In this document: positions 10,599 through 22,491 of the stretch, in pieces | Layout of the letters: each line of letters begins with the position of its first letter | Position numbering within the stretch: position 1 is the first letter of the stretch | NCBI GenBank assembly: GCA_037954665.1 | Contig: JBBMOL010000562.1 | Span: 94,036-158,035, forward strand | From: Laguncularia racemosa | Taxonomy: Eukaryota > Streptophyta > Magnoliopsida > Myrtales > Combretaceae | Length of the DNA: 64,000 nt | Reading direction: 5' to 3' | Translations under genes and position numbers: made by a program | Notes under the pieces: generated by a model | Seen by the model: only the letters and a program-made list of their open reading frames with translations | Told to the model about the DNA's origin: nothing | Database searches by the model: none

Positions 10599-12857
10599 CC
10601 TGGCGAGATGTTCGGATAAAGATTTTGATTCCAGCTTTGGTGCTTGTGGTAATGGGTTAATAACATCCGCAACAAAAACAGGAGAGATATCGCTAGGACG
10701 TTTCATGGCATCATAAATGTTAAATTTAATCACTTCACCATCAAATTCCATAGTAAGGGTGCCATCATTTACATCAATTTTCGTTTTAGAAGTCTTAAGG
10801 AATGGTCGCCCTAATAATATCAGTGATGAAGTATGAGAATCACTATCGTCCATGTCAAGCACATAAGAATCAGCAGGAAAAACCAACCCATTGACTTGAA
10901 CTAAAACATCCTCTAGAACTCCCTCAGGATAAACATTGGACCTATCAGCAAGTTGAACAATAACACCCGTTTCCTTCAAAGGACCAACATTTAAACGTTG
11001 ATAAATAGACAAAGGCATGACATTGATAGAAGCTCCTAGATCACACATGGCTTTAGCGATTTCAAGATTACCTATTTTGCAAGGAATGGTAAACATACCT
11101 GGATCCTTACATTTAGGGGGAAGCTTCTTCTGAATAATGGCTGAAACATTTTCACTCACACTAATCTTTTCATTGCCTTTCAGCTTCCTTTTGTTAGTGC
11201 ATAAGTCTTTGAGGAATCTAGCATAGCGCGGTATTTGCTTAATTGCATCAAGCAAAGGAATATTTACCTCGACTTTGCGAAACGTTTCTAGAATCTCTTT
11301 TTCTTCTGCTTCATTCTTGGATTTCGCCAATCTGGAGGGGAAAGGAGGTAGTATCAATGTGACCTTTGATGGCTCAACTAGAGACCTTCTAATCTGGTTG
11401 TCCTGCTGGCTCGGAGTCAAAATCTCTTTGTTGGTTTCTTCCTCAAAATTAGACGGATGTCCTTTCTTATTTGATCCCTGCAATTCTGTTCCACTTCTCA
11501 AGGTAATTGCGTTAACGCTTTGCTTCGGGTTTGTAATAGTTTGAGAAGGTAACTTACCTTGAGTTTCTAACCTATTGACAGCAGAAGCAAGTTGGCTTAC
11601 CTGATTCTCTAAGTTTTGAATGCTCTGCTTTGTTTCCTCCTGAAATTGTTTTGTATTAACAGCAAGAGACTGAACAATGTCCTCAAGAGACATACCTGAG
11701 GTGGAAGGAGCTTGGGGTACTTGGTGTGATGGCTTAGGCTGGAATTGTTGGAAATGTTGAGGGTTATTGCCATATCGGAAGTTAGGATGATCCCTCCATC
11801 CGGGATTGTAAGTATTTGAATAGGGATCATACTTCCTCTGCGGTTGTCCTGGAAATCCTCCTACAGCATTGGCGTGTTCATGATTGTCATCTTGCAATGT
11901 GAGGCACATGTCGGTGGGATGATTAGGAGCAGCACAAATTCCACAAGCCTTCACTTGCTGGGTATTTCCAAGAGCTAACTGCTGCACAAGGGAGGTTAGA
12001 TTAGAAATTTGAAGTTCAAGGTTAGACACACTTACCTCATTTACCTTCCTTCAAGATGTATCATGCCTATACCCAAATTGTTGCGAATTGGCAGCCATAA
12101 TGGAGATCAATTCCCTAGCTTGACCAGGGGTTTTGTTTACTATGGCGCCTCCACTTACAGCATCCATCATCTTTCTTTCCATCGAAAGTAGGCCCTCGTA
12201 GAAGTATTGGATAAGAAGTTGTTCAAATATCCCATGTTGTGGATAGCTTGCACACAATTACTTGAATCTCTCCCAATACTCATGAAGAGTCTCGGTGTCC
12301 CTTTGTTTTATACCACAAATTTCTCTTCTTATACCAGCGGCTTTGGATGCGGGGAAGAATTTGTCCAAGAAGAGTCTCACCATATCTGTCCAAGTGGTGA
12401 TAGAACCTGGAGGCAAATAAAACAACCAATCTTTAGCTTTAGTACTTAAAGAAAACGGAAAAGCACGTAGCTTGATCTGGTCGTCGGTTATTCCTTGCGG
12501 CCTCATACTAGAACGCACTATATGAAACTCTTTCAAATGCTTATGAGGATCTTCATTCTCAAGACCATGAAAGGTGGGTAGCAGATGTATCAACCCAGAC
12601 TTCAACTCGAATTCCATAGCTAGTTCGGGGTAGCGAATACAAAGGGGTTGTTGATTCACATCCGGTGCGGCCAATTCTCGCAATGTTCTTTCGGGATTTG
12701 CTATATCGTCTTCTTTTTCTGAATCAAGGGATGAATCAAACAAATCCGATGCTAAGTTCAGTCTAGTGGATGATCTAGCTTCTTGTCGCAGCCTCTTTAG
12801 AGTCTTCTCAATCTCCGGATTATACGTTAGTTCACCTGTCTGAGAAGAACGAGTCAT
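10590..12857 (-). pseudogene. A1 Gag-protease, one frame with two in-frame stops
   Basis: A single frame of 756 codons runs from the ATG at 12857 to the stop at 10590. It is broken only by TAA at 12260-12258 (Gln in A2) and TGA at 12053-12051. The N-terminus MTRSS and the capsid region (FHGLENEDPHKHLKEF, then FPFSLSTKAKDWLFYLPPGS) are Athila Gag. A zinc knuckle C-x2-C-x4-H-x4-C (CGICAAPNHPTDMC) follows. The protease has AMCDLGASINVMPLS, where DLGAS is the Athila active site, and ends with LLGRPFLKTSKTKIDV. The frame then runs into SLSEHLARNV and stops: the deletion joins the early RT linker to sequence beyond integrase. Confidence 0.88.
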
Positions 12858-12884
12858 ACAAGAATAGAAATAACTTTGACACCA

Positions 12885-12903
12885 ATCCCCAGCAACGACG
12901 CCA
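12885..12903 (-). promoter_or_regulatory. A1 primer-binding site (tRNA-Asp)
   Basis: The minus strand reads TGGCGTCGTTGCTGGGGAT, five bases inside the 5' LTR end. It matches the complement of the 3' end of plant tRNA-Asp(GTC) (TGGCGCCGTTGCCGGGGAT) with two mismatches. Athila elements normally use this primer. Confidence 0.85.
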
Positions 12904-12908
12904 AAATT

Positions 12909-13164
12909 TGATGGGTGTCGAATCCAACATAAATAAAACCTACTCCAAGACAATTATATAATTTGCATATAGTGGTGAGTAAGGTCGAATCCACAGGGAT
13001 TGGTTAAAGATATTTCTATTCAAAGGGCATAAAGAGGAAAAGAAAACGAGGGGGGTTTTGTTTGTGAATCAAAATAAAGTCGAAACAAGATAATAAAATC
13101 GTATATTGATAAAAACCTAGCTAAAGAAATCAAGATAGTTTAATTCTAGGAATTGATCATCGAT
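12909..13164 (-). repeat. A1 5' LTR, U5 end (left of B1)
   Basis: It starts TGATGGGTGTCG as in the other A1 LTR and stops at the target duplication TCGAT (13160-13164) of B1. The LTR resumes at 17950 (after the second TCGAT copy at 17945-17949). Confidence 0.9.
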
Positions 13165-14173
13165 TGATGTGCCTAATCACACTTTAAAGCACATCCAAAA
13201 GACTTAAGATCAACTATCTCAAGTCTAGGCAAATTCGGATCCAAAAATGGCACTTTTCAAATGAACCCTAATGTTGAAATGATGAAATTCAATCAACCAA
13301 TAATATAATCAGAATACCCCAAAGAAAATGCCTTCTAATAACACTCTAATGTCATATAACCCATGCAAATAAAGCCTCAATTTGACAAAGAAAACCGTAA
13401 AGTAAGATCCCTTTTCCAAATGGTGAAATTCACGTTTTCAAGCAAAATTGTCAATGATGATCCAAATCAAATGATAAGTACTTCAAATAATCACAAGAAT
13501 TCGTGTACAATAAGATGTAAATCTGACCAAGAACTATCTCAAATCAACCCTAGATACAACACAATAGAGAAGAAAAGAAATCACAACAAAATGAAATTGA
13601 TATAACTCACAATTTCAAGTTGTTGCACTCGCCACAATTTCAAGTCTTGGAATTGAAATTGATAAGATTTGGAACCAAGGTATGAACCCTAATTCACACA
13701 TGAAAAGTGGTGTATGTTCTGCAAAAATAAGCTCCCCTAAACCCTCTCTTAAGCAAGTATTTATACTTGCTACTTCTAGGGTTAAAAAGTGCTCAAAATT
13801 ACAAGTTTGCCACTTTTAAGGTGGCTAGCCCTAAATGAGAATTACATGGAAATAAAAGTGTCCCAAAACCAAATTACAACCAAAATAGTTCAATAAACAT
13901 TTACAATATACAAAATAACATAAATCTTCATGATCTAATGCCTCAGAATAGAGAACAATCACAGCGGGCCTTTGATTGTTACCTAGAAAAAATGTCCTGT
14001 GTCCAACTGAAGTTGTAAGACATTTTGGCATCCCATGGAGATATATAATTGTACCTGTAAGATTATTCTCAAAGTTTATTAGAAATAAAGACATAAGATA
14101 AAAGACGAGCAATTTGGTCAATCATCCAGATTGGGTTCTGAAAAGGTTGACAGTGCCAGAATTTTTCCCATCA
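13165..14173 (-). repeat. B1 3' LTR
   Basis: 1009 bp, with minus-strand ends TGATGGG and GGCACATCA. The TATA box at 13758-13765 (minus) sits in the inverted repeat AGCAAGTATAAATACTTGCT. The small ORFs 13363-13605 and 13831-14121 are LTR sequence, not genes. Confidence 0.93.
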
Positions 14174-14220
14174 TCTCCTCGGGCCTCTGAAAGATTTGCC
14201 CTCAAATCTAGAGGATCAGT
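14174..14220 (-). promoter_or_regulatory. B1 polypurine tract
   Basis: The minus strand reads CAGAGGCCCGAGGAGA just before the LTR start TGATGGG. B2 and B3 have the equivalent GAGGCCCGAGGAGA and AGGCCCGAGGAAA. Confidence 0.75.
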
Positions 14221-14298
14221 TGGGGAATTGAACCCTAGGATCTCTGTTGTTCTGCTTTCTCGACTAACCATGGTAGTAGACGACTGCCTGACCTCTCT

Positions 14299-16014
14299 CT
14301 AAAAACTCTGGACCTCAGATGGAGTAATTGGTAATAGGATTATGCGTGTCTCACCCATGCTGAACATGTAGGTATTTTCAAACCCATCATGTATCACCCA
14401 TCGATCATACAACCAGGGCCGACCCAACAGCAAATGGAATGCATGCATAGGAACTATATCATAAAGGATCTCATCATGATAGTTCTGCCCGACACTCACT
14501 GGAACCTTTGCCCTAAGGGTAACATGCATACTACCTCTATTATCCAGCCAATGCAAATGATAAGGACTAGGCTGAGGAATAGTAGACAGTTGTAATTTGT
14601 CTACTAGTGCAGCAGATATAACATTCGTGCAACTATCACTATCGATGATTAGTACACAAAGGTTACCTCTGATTCTGCAAGAGGTATGAAATATGTTCTC
14701 CCTCTGAATATCACTGATATCAGGAGATGTGGACAAAATCTTGCGTAATACATTGAGGGATAGATATTTTCCTCCAATATGCTCCTCAGGCGCATTTGCA
14801 TTCTGATCATCATAATATTCCTGCAATGCTGTTGGTAGATCTGTAAGCTCAATCTGTTCATGGTCATCCTCAGTATCCTCTCCAATGTCTTCCATAATAG
14901 TCATCACCCTCTTATTTGGACACTGTGCAGCCATATGCCCAAATCCCATGCATTTTAAACATTTAATCTGGCGTGCTTTCCCACCAGTAGATCCGGGAAC
15001 AGTCTGCCTCGTTTCTGGTGCCATGACCTCTTTACCCTTCCCAGTGGGTAAGTTTTCCCTGATAATGGTTGGGGTAGTAGTGTCCACTATCTTGACTCCC
15101 TCACCAACCGCCTTTGCTCCCCCTGATCGACTGTCGGCTGAGATGGGTCTATTAGTAGTATTGGGCCTACTGCTAGGAGCCCTAAAGAAGTTGGACCTCC
15201 TCTGTCTCTCTACTTTTAAGGCCAACTGAATAGCCTCATCAAGTGTGGTGTAGCGCTGTAGCTCAACAATACACGCTATCTCATATTTTAGACCTGAGAC
15301 AAATCGTGCTATAGTTTGTTCCGGAGGCTCAACAGACCCACACCTAATCATAAGGGTCTCAAATTCTTGCACATAATCATCCACTGTTTTCCTCCCCTGC
15401 CTCAAGGTTTGCAGTCGCATAAACAACTCCTGTTTGTAATGCTCAGGAATGAACCTTTTCCTTAACAACCTCTTAATATCCCTCCAGGTCTGAACCTCAG
15501 CCTCTCCATCCCGACACCTATTGATGATCAGATTCTTCCACCAAAGTGCAGCATACCCTACAAATTCAACTGCAGCTAATCTAACCCTGGTACTGTCGTC
15601 AATCTCATAACATTCGAAAAGACCTTCAACCTTATCCTCCCAGTCCAGGTACTCATTTACTGATCCCTTACCATCATAGGATGGCATCTATAGTTTCACA
15701 TATTCCAAACCCCGAGGTGGCCTGAAATCCCTATTCTGATTTAAGTTGACCCCAAAATTGTCATCTCTTTCTTCCACTACTCTGTTTCGATGAGGGTTTT
15801 GTCGAGCTACTCGAGGTGGTGCTGGTTGGTTTACCACTGGTGGTTGTGGTAAAGTCATCCTGTCAACTCTAGTTGCTAGTGTAGCAACTATAGTAGTAAG
15901 CTCCTGAAGTTGTTCCTCCAAAGTTCTTCTACCTGCCACATTACGACCATCTCCTCCACCAACCTAGCTATTGGCTTCTTCACCCAATTCCCCATTCACA
16001 CTATCATTAGACAT
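14299..16014 (-). pseudogene. B1 Gag-protease, one frame with two in-frame stops
   Basis: From ATG at 16014 (MSNDSVNGELGEE) one frame of 572 codons runs to 14299. It is broken only by TAG at about 15966-15964 and TAG at 15690-15688. The capsid has PSYDGKGSVNEYLDWEDKVE, ALWWKNLI and LRQGRKTVDDYVQEFETL, as in chromovirus Gags (CRM/Reina-like). The zinc knuckle is CLKCMGFGHMAAQC. The protease-like end has IIDSDSCTNVISAALV (usual form DGGSCTNV) and LLLGRPWLYDRWVIHDG, and the frame stops after ITPSEVQSF where RT would normally follow. Clade assignment is uncertain. Confidence 0.88.
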
Positions 16015-16935
16015 ATTTGTAGATCCTTGTATATTGTTCCTCAAAATGATATGATTCAAGGATATACACTTCCACTACAATACTTCCTTAAACTCCACAC
16101 AATAGTAACTACAAAAGAAAAACAACAAACCCACTTAATGTTACAATTTATAATTGCAACTCACGTGTAATACTCTCCTCCACAACAAGCCACAAGTACA
16201 CGGTGCAGCAAAATTAATTTCCACAAGTTTACTCCACGGCAACACACAAGCAACAACTACAAATAATATGTAATACTTCCACGGCAACAACAAAGTGAAC
16301 AATGAATACAAGTAATCTTCAACTTCCACGGCAAATAATGAAGACAAGAGATTAATAAGTAGCTTTCTAAAATGAATTCCGAATCCCACTATAGGCAGCA
16401 ACTTACAATTTGAATTTCAAATAACTTCACTTATTGCAAGCCTTCCTCAATTGGTAACAATGAATTTAAATTCAAAAAGCAATCATTAACTCCCACAACT
16501 TAATTGCAAATGATTTGAATTTAAATAATTCCTTACTAACCAAACTTAATGTAATATGCAAATTTAACTTCACAATTTCAGAATTACACAATGGAGTTCA
16601 AACAACAAACTTCACAACTCCACATGCCACAAGCTACTCCACGGCAACAATTGGTAAGTTTTCACAATTTCAAAACAATTTACTAAGGTAACTTCACTTT
16701 GTACTTCTGCTCTCCCACGTGAATTAGTGTCCACAAAGTGATATAATAACCTTCCCAAATCAACTCCAATAATTAGCAAATCAAATCCCACTCCAAAACA
16801 ATTTCGCAATCTCATACAACAACAACAACACAATTGCGTTTTTTTCCACTTGATCAACCCTAATTGTTGATCACTTCCACGAAATTGAATATAACCAATT
16901 CCCTTCTATCAACAAGATCTCTGATACCAAAAAGA
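16015..16935 (-). other. B1 leader with primer-binding site
   Basis: The primer-binding site on the minus strand, TGGTATCAGAG (16919-16929), six bases inside the 5' LTR, pairs with initiator tRNA-Met. The rest is a 900-bp untranslated leader with repeated TTGCCGTGGAAGT-like words and TTGTTG runs. It is closely similar to the leader of B3 (41685-42693). ORFs here are accidental. Confidence 0.8.
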
Positions 16936-17944
16936 TGATGTGCCTAATCACACTTTAAAGCACATCCAAAAGACTTAAGATCAACTATCTCAAGTCTAGG
17001 CAAATTCGGATCCAAAAATGGCACTTTTCAAATGAACCCTAATGTTGAAATGATGAAATTCAATCAACCAATAATATAATCAGAATACCCCAAAGAAAAT
17101 GCCTTCTAATAACACTCTAATGTCATATAACCCACGCAAATAAAGCCTCAATTTGACAAAGAAAACCGTAAAGTAAGATCCCTTTTCCAAATGGTGAAAT
17201 TCACGTTTTCAAGGAAAATTGTCAATGATGATCCAAATCAAATGATAAGTACTTCAAATAATCACAAGAATTCGTGTACAATAAGATGTAAATCTGACCA
17301 AGAACTATCTCAAATCAACCCTAGATACAACACAATAGAGAAGAAAAGAAATCACAACAAAATGAAATTGATATAACTCACAATTTCAAGTTGTTGCACT
17401 CGCCACAATTTCAAGTCTTGGAATTGAAATTGATAAGAGTTGGAACCAAGGTATGACCCCTAATTCACACGTGAAAAGAGGTGTATGTTCTGCAAAAATA
17501 AGCTCCCCTAAACCCTCTCTTAAGCAAGTATTTATACTTGCTACTTCTAGGGTTAAAAAGTGCTCAAAATTACAAGTTTGCCACTTTTAAGGTGGCTAGC
17601 CCTAAATGAGAATTACATGGAAATAAAAGTGTCCCAAAACCAAATTACAACCAAAATATTTCAATAAACATTTACAAGATACAAAATAACATAAATCCTC
17701 ATGATCTAATGCCTTAGAATAGAGAACAATCACAGCGGGCCTTTGATTGTTACCCAGAAAAAATGTCCTGTGTCCAACTGAAGTTGTAGGACATTTTGGC
17801 ATCCCATGGAGATATATAATTGTAAATGTAAGATTATTCTCAAAGTTTATTAGAAATAAAGACATAAGATAAAAGACGAGCAATTAGGTCAATCATCCAG
17901 ATTGGGTTCTGAAAAGGTTGACAATGCCAGAATTTTTCCCATCA
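16936..17944 (-). repeat. B1 5' LTR
   Basis: 1009 bp, the same length as the other B1 LTR, with only scattered substitutions (for example near 17457 and 17481). The TATA box is at 17529-17536 on the minus strand. Equal length and few differences suggest a fairly young insertion. Confidence 0.93.
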
Positions 17945-19317
17945 TCGATGCAAATGTTTTCTATTCTTATTTCTAGATAAACTGGTTATGGTTATTAACA
18001 AGCTCTAACAACCTATCTCTCCGTACTTCCTCGATAATCAAGCGAAGCTCTTTGATTATTTCTCTTATCGATTAGACAACCCTAGACAAGCGCTTAGGAT
18101 TTAATCTACCAATAGCATTAAAAACTAAAGAGACCACCAATTCATGCCAGTAGATTATAAGATAAACTATTTAAACATGATCATACACCTCCATAACATG
18201 AATTTGATCATCTCTTTTATAACCAAACATGTTATTGTATCACTAAGACTAGAACAATCAAACAATTACGGATTTGACGTACTAGTTGACAATATATTAA
18301 CTTGCTAATTGAGTAGAAGAGCTCTAATTCATACCAATTAACAAAGATAATAATGACAAGATGATCAGAAGATATATGAATATCCAAAAACAAAGAATAG
18401 AATAAATACAAGTCAATTAGACCTCACAATTCATGGAGAATTAAATATCTATGACCCTTTGGCTAGAAAAGTAGCTTAGCTACACATGTTCATCAATAAA
18501 ACGAAAATAAAAAGTAGAAACATGATGAACTCGGTTGCCTGCTCTGCCTCCAAGGTTCTTCAAGATCCAAAGATTCAAGTTTAAAGATTAAAAGTTGCCC
18601 TCACCCTCTAGGGTTTGTTCTATTTATATTGTTAGAGGGATGGCATGTGATCTTTTGCTAGCAAGATACGAAAATATCTTTCCTTTTCCAAGTAGATTTC
18701 GAGAAGTGAATATTCATCCACCTAGCATGCCCTACCACACGGCCGTGGGTCATGCCGTACCATCCTCTATGCATATTTCACGTATCATCTTCCGTGTCCA
18801 GTGTGTACCACGGCTAGATTTCCAACCGTGCCTTCCTCTGTGCATAATCAACAAGTCTTCATCCTTGTCCAATGTGTACCACGGTCTACACCACGGCTAG
18901 ATCCTAGGCCGTGCCTTCCTCTGTCAAAGTTCCACAATTTCTTCTCCTTGGCACGTCTAGCTTCCACCATGACTTCAAGCACGGTTGCTCCTACGGCTGC
19001 CACCTCGGCCGTGTCCTAAGCCGTGTCTCTCTTTCTCCTGCAGTATGTAGCACGGTTTACAACATGGCCAGATCTCAAACCGTGCCTCCTTCTAGACAGA
19101 TACATGCTCATGTGCTTTCCTCCAGTGGTGTAATTCCTTGTCTTGATCCAAGTTGTAGATGACTTCTCTAATATACTTGAATTAGCATCCTTGACTCCAT
19201 TTAACCTGATTTATCACCATAATAGAATTAAGTACCATTTCTTTATGATTTCTATAAAATCAATAATAATTTAACACAATTTATACTATAAAGATTGAGT
19301 ATAAAATGGCTCTATCA
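17945..19317 (-). repeat. A1 5' LTR, remainder (right of B1)
   Basis: It continues the LTR interrupted at 13164, collinear with 7850-9229 of the other LTR. Rejoined length is about 1624 bp against 1636. It has the TATA box at 18621-18628 and U3 CACGG/CCGTG words at 18735-19030. It ends TCTATCA next to the CCATG duplication of A1 at 19318. Confidence 0.9.
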
Positions 19318-20202
19318 CCATGCGGTTATCCTAAGATAATTATTCAAGCGATTGAGAAAGTTTCAACTCAAGTTAAATTTGGAAAAGTGCACTTTTAGGA
19401 TCACAATAGGCAAGTTGTTAGGTTTGTCATAAGCCGAGAAGGCATCAAAATCGACCTTCACAAAGTAAAGGCCATACTGGAATTGCCCTCTCCACGTACT
19501 ATCAAAGAGGTGAGAGGTTTGCTAGGAAGGTTGAATTACATAGCCTGTTTTATCTTACAGCTCATAAACAAATGCTGCCCACTATTCCTTCTTCTAAAAA
19601 AGAATGTCACGGTAGAATGGGACGATGAATGCAAAGAAGCATTCAGAATGATCAAAGGCTATCTCATAAATCCCCTAGTCTTGATAGTTCAAAACAAGGA
19701 AAGCCCTTATTCTTATACCTCACGATACTCCCTAAATCCATGGGATGCATGTTGGGACAGAAAGATGAAGAGGGGAGAGAACATTCCATATATTATCTAA
19801 GCAAGAAATTCATAGATGAGGAACATAGGTATTCTGAAATGGAGAGGATTTGTTGTGGTCTGATTTGGGTCATGCACCGGTTGAGACAGTATACCCTTTA
19901 CTATCCCATTGAGTTGCTAACAAGACACGATCCTTTGAAATACTTGGTAGAGAAGCCCATTTTGTTAGAGAGAATCTCCAAATGGAAAATGCTCTTATGA
20001 GAATTTAATATCACATATATAAATCAAAATTCGATAAAAGGGCAATCTTTAACCGATCAGTTGGCAGAATACCAAATTAAGAGAGATCCCCAAGAATCAC
20101 AAGCCCAATTCCCTTATGAAAACATATTAACAATAGAGGGAGAACCAACAAAAGACTACAGGATAGAGCAAAGCCCTAAATGGAAGATTTTTTTTTACAA
20201 AG
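19318..20202 (+). pseudogene. T1 RT thumb and first RNase H, continued
   Basis: After the CCATG duplication the T1 pol resumes. It reads through a degraded RT connection, then LPSPRTIKEVRGLLGRLNY (19482-19540) and LLKKNVTVEWDDECKEAF. A frameshift near 19690 moves to another frame with MGCMLGQKDEEGREHSIYYL, KKFIDEEHRYSEMERICC and LRQYTLYYPIELLTRHDPL, the RNase H domain of a Ty3/gypsy pol. After about 20060 a hydrophilic tether leads to the start of the second RNase H (KWKIFF, 20178-20198), where B2 interrupts. Confidence 0.8.
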
Positions 20203-21216
20203 TGATAGGAATAAAAATCCGACAAGACCTATCATTAGTGCAAAAACTAAAGGATTTCAAATCTTGGTGTTAAGGGCCCATTTTGAGCAGATTGACCCCG
20301 GAATTATTTATATATTAACCTCTTTCCTATTATTCTTGTATCATGTTTTCCAACAGGCATAATTATCATATTTTAGCTTGTGGCTTATCCATGGACCGAC
20401 CTGAACCGGCGATGAGCTGGGCCGATGGATCCTATAGAAGACCGGCATCTTGAAGACCATTTCTTTTATATATTTCTTATTTTATGAACTATTTTGGTTG
20501 TATTTTGGTTTTGGGACACTTTTATTTCCTTGTAATTTTCATTTAGGGTTAGCCACCTTAAAAGTGGCAAACTTGTAATTTTGAGCACTTTTTAACCCTA
20601 GGAGTAGCAAGTATAAATACTTGCTTAAGAGAGGGTTTGAGGAGGCTTATCATTTTGCAGATTATACACTTCCTTTCACGTGAGAATTAGGGTTCATACC
20701 TTGGTTCCAAACTCTTATCAATTTCAATCCCAAGAGTTGAAATTGTGGCGAGTGCAACATCTTGAAATTGTGAGTTATATCAATTTCATTTTGTTGTGAT
20801 TTCTTTTCTTCTCTAGTGTGTCATATCTAGGGTTGAATTGAGATATTTCTTGGTCAGAAATACATCTTATTTTACATGAATTCTTGTGCTTATTTGAAGT
20901 ATTTATCAATTATATTTGGTTCATCATTGAAGATTTCCTTAGGAAACGTGTTCTTCACTATTTGAAAGGGATTATTTTTGTTACGGTTTTCTTTTGTCAA
21001 ATTGTGGATTATTGCGTGGATTATATAAGATTAAGGTGTTGTTAGAAGGTATTATCAGTGTGGTATTCTAATTATATCATTGGACATTTGGATTTCATCA
21101 TATCTTCACTTGGTTCACGTCATTTTGCCCTTTTTTTTGGATCCGATTTTGCCTTGACTTGAGATAGTTCTTCTTAAGTCTTTTGAATGTGCTTTCAAGT
21201 GCGTTTAGGCACATCA
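20203..21216 (+). repeat. B2 5' LTR
   Basis: 1014 bp, starts TGATAGG and ends GGCACATCA. Relative to the 3' LTR it lacks about 30 bp near 20375 (the ATAGGGCAATGGAC segment present at 23656). The TATA box at 20612-20619 is in the same inverted repeat as in B1 and B3. Confidence 0.92.
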
Positions 21217-22491
21217 TCTTTTTGGTATCAGAGAACATGTTGAGAGAAGGGATTGATTGCATTTGATTTTGTGAAAATTCATCTCAATTAGGGTTGATAA
21301 AGTGGAACCGCAAATTGCGTTGTTTTTGTGGTTTTGAGCTTGCGAAATTACCTTGGCTTGGAATTTAATTTACTGTTTGTTGGAGTTAGATTGGGAAGGT
21401 TGTTGTATCATCTTATGATCAATAATTTTCGTGGAAAGGCAGAAGCATAGAAGTGTTGTTTAATTTAACAACTTTTGAACTTGAAAAACTCATCAATCCT
21501 TGCCGTGACTAGCTTGTAGAGTGAGGACATTGCGTTGGTTGTTGTTGTGACTTCCATTGTGTAATTCTGAATTGATGGAGTATAATTTGCAGATTGCATT
21601 GAGTTTTGATTAGTAAGGAATTATTTGAATTCAAACACATGCAATTAAGTTGTGGGAGTTAATGATTGCTATTTGAATTTTGAATTCATTACTTACCAAT
21701 TGAAGAAGGCTTGCAATAAGTGAATTTGTTTGAATTTCAAATTGAAGTTGCTGCCTATTTTGTTGTGAGTTGCGGTTAGAACTTGTGGGGAGTGAAGTAT
21801 ATTTTATTATTATTGCCGTGGAAGTGGAGTACATTTGTTGTTGTAGCCATTTGTTATCATTGCCGTGGAAGTGGAGTGCAATTTGTTGTTGTTGTCGTAG
21901 GATTTATTGGTGAAGTGAGTGCACCGTAATTGAGTTGTTTGTGTGGTGTTGTGTTGTGCAAATTGGAAGTGGAAGTGTACAATTTTCATAATTGCATTGT
22001 GTGGGATAATAGGGAATTTATTTGAAATTCAAACACATCCATTAAGTTGAGGAAGTTATTAAGTGGTATTGATTGTGTTCCATTTGAATTTGAAATTTGA
22101 TTATTACCATTTGTGGAAAGTGCATTAAGGATGTTTATTTGAATTTGTTGCCGTGTTGTGGAGTTGTGTGGATTAAGGTGCTGCACATCAAGATCAATTG
22201 TAGGTGTGAAACCGTGGCAAGAAAGGATAATTGAAGTAGTAGAATTTGAATTCAAAAACAAACATTAAAGTGTGAAAGTAATTGAACTTATTACTTCAAC
22301 ACTTGTTAGTTGAATTTAATTTCTTAACTACTTGGAAGTATTTATTTGTGCTTCAATTATCTCACTTAACTTTATTTGAAGTACCAATAAACATATCTTA
22401 TATTGGTCGAGTGTGAGCACTGTGGGTGTGTAAGGGTGTGTTGTCGTGGTGTGGTGAAGTGTATTGAGGTTGTTGAAATTAGTAAGCAAAT
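21217..22491 (+). other. B2 primer-binding site and leader
   Basis: TGGTATCAGAG at 21223-21233 is the initiator tRNA-Met primer-binding site. The rest is untranslated and contains repeated TTGCCGTGGAAGTGGAG units (21816, 21859) and TTGTTG runs. The gag that B1 carries in this part of the element is absent. Confidence 0.8.

Larger units (their letters stand above)
13165..17944 (-). mobile_element. B1: short chromovirus-like element with gag-protease only, minus strand
   Basis: Flanked by TCGAT on both sides, inside the A1 5' LTR. It is 4780 bp with two LTRs of 1009 bp each, an initiator-Met-tRNA primer-binding site, a long leader, one gag-protease frame and a polypurine tract. It has no RT, RNase H or integrase, so it is non-autonomous and resembles the TR-GAG type of plant elements (LTR elements keeping only Gag). 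Its leader matches B3 closely, which places the three B elements in one family. It inserted after A1, which inserted after T1. Confidence 0.93.
7594..19317 (-). mobile_element. A1: Athila-like non-autonomous element (RT-IN deleted), minus strand, containing B1
   Basis: Flanked by the 5-bp duplication CCATG (7589-7593 and 19318-19322) and bounded by TG...CA LTRs. In element orientation it runs: 5' LTR (19317 to 12909, split by B1), tRNA-Asp primer-binding site, gag-protease (12857-10590), twin hairpins, 3' noncoding region, polypurine tract, 3' LTR (9229 to 7594). Without B1 it is about 6.9 kb. Compared with A2 the coding part jumps from just after protease to just after integrase, so RT, RNase H and integrase are deleted. 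It is inserted in the RT of T1. Confidence 0.93.
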
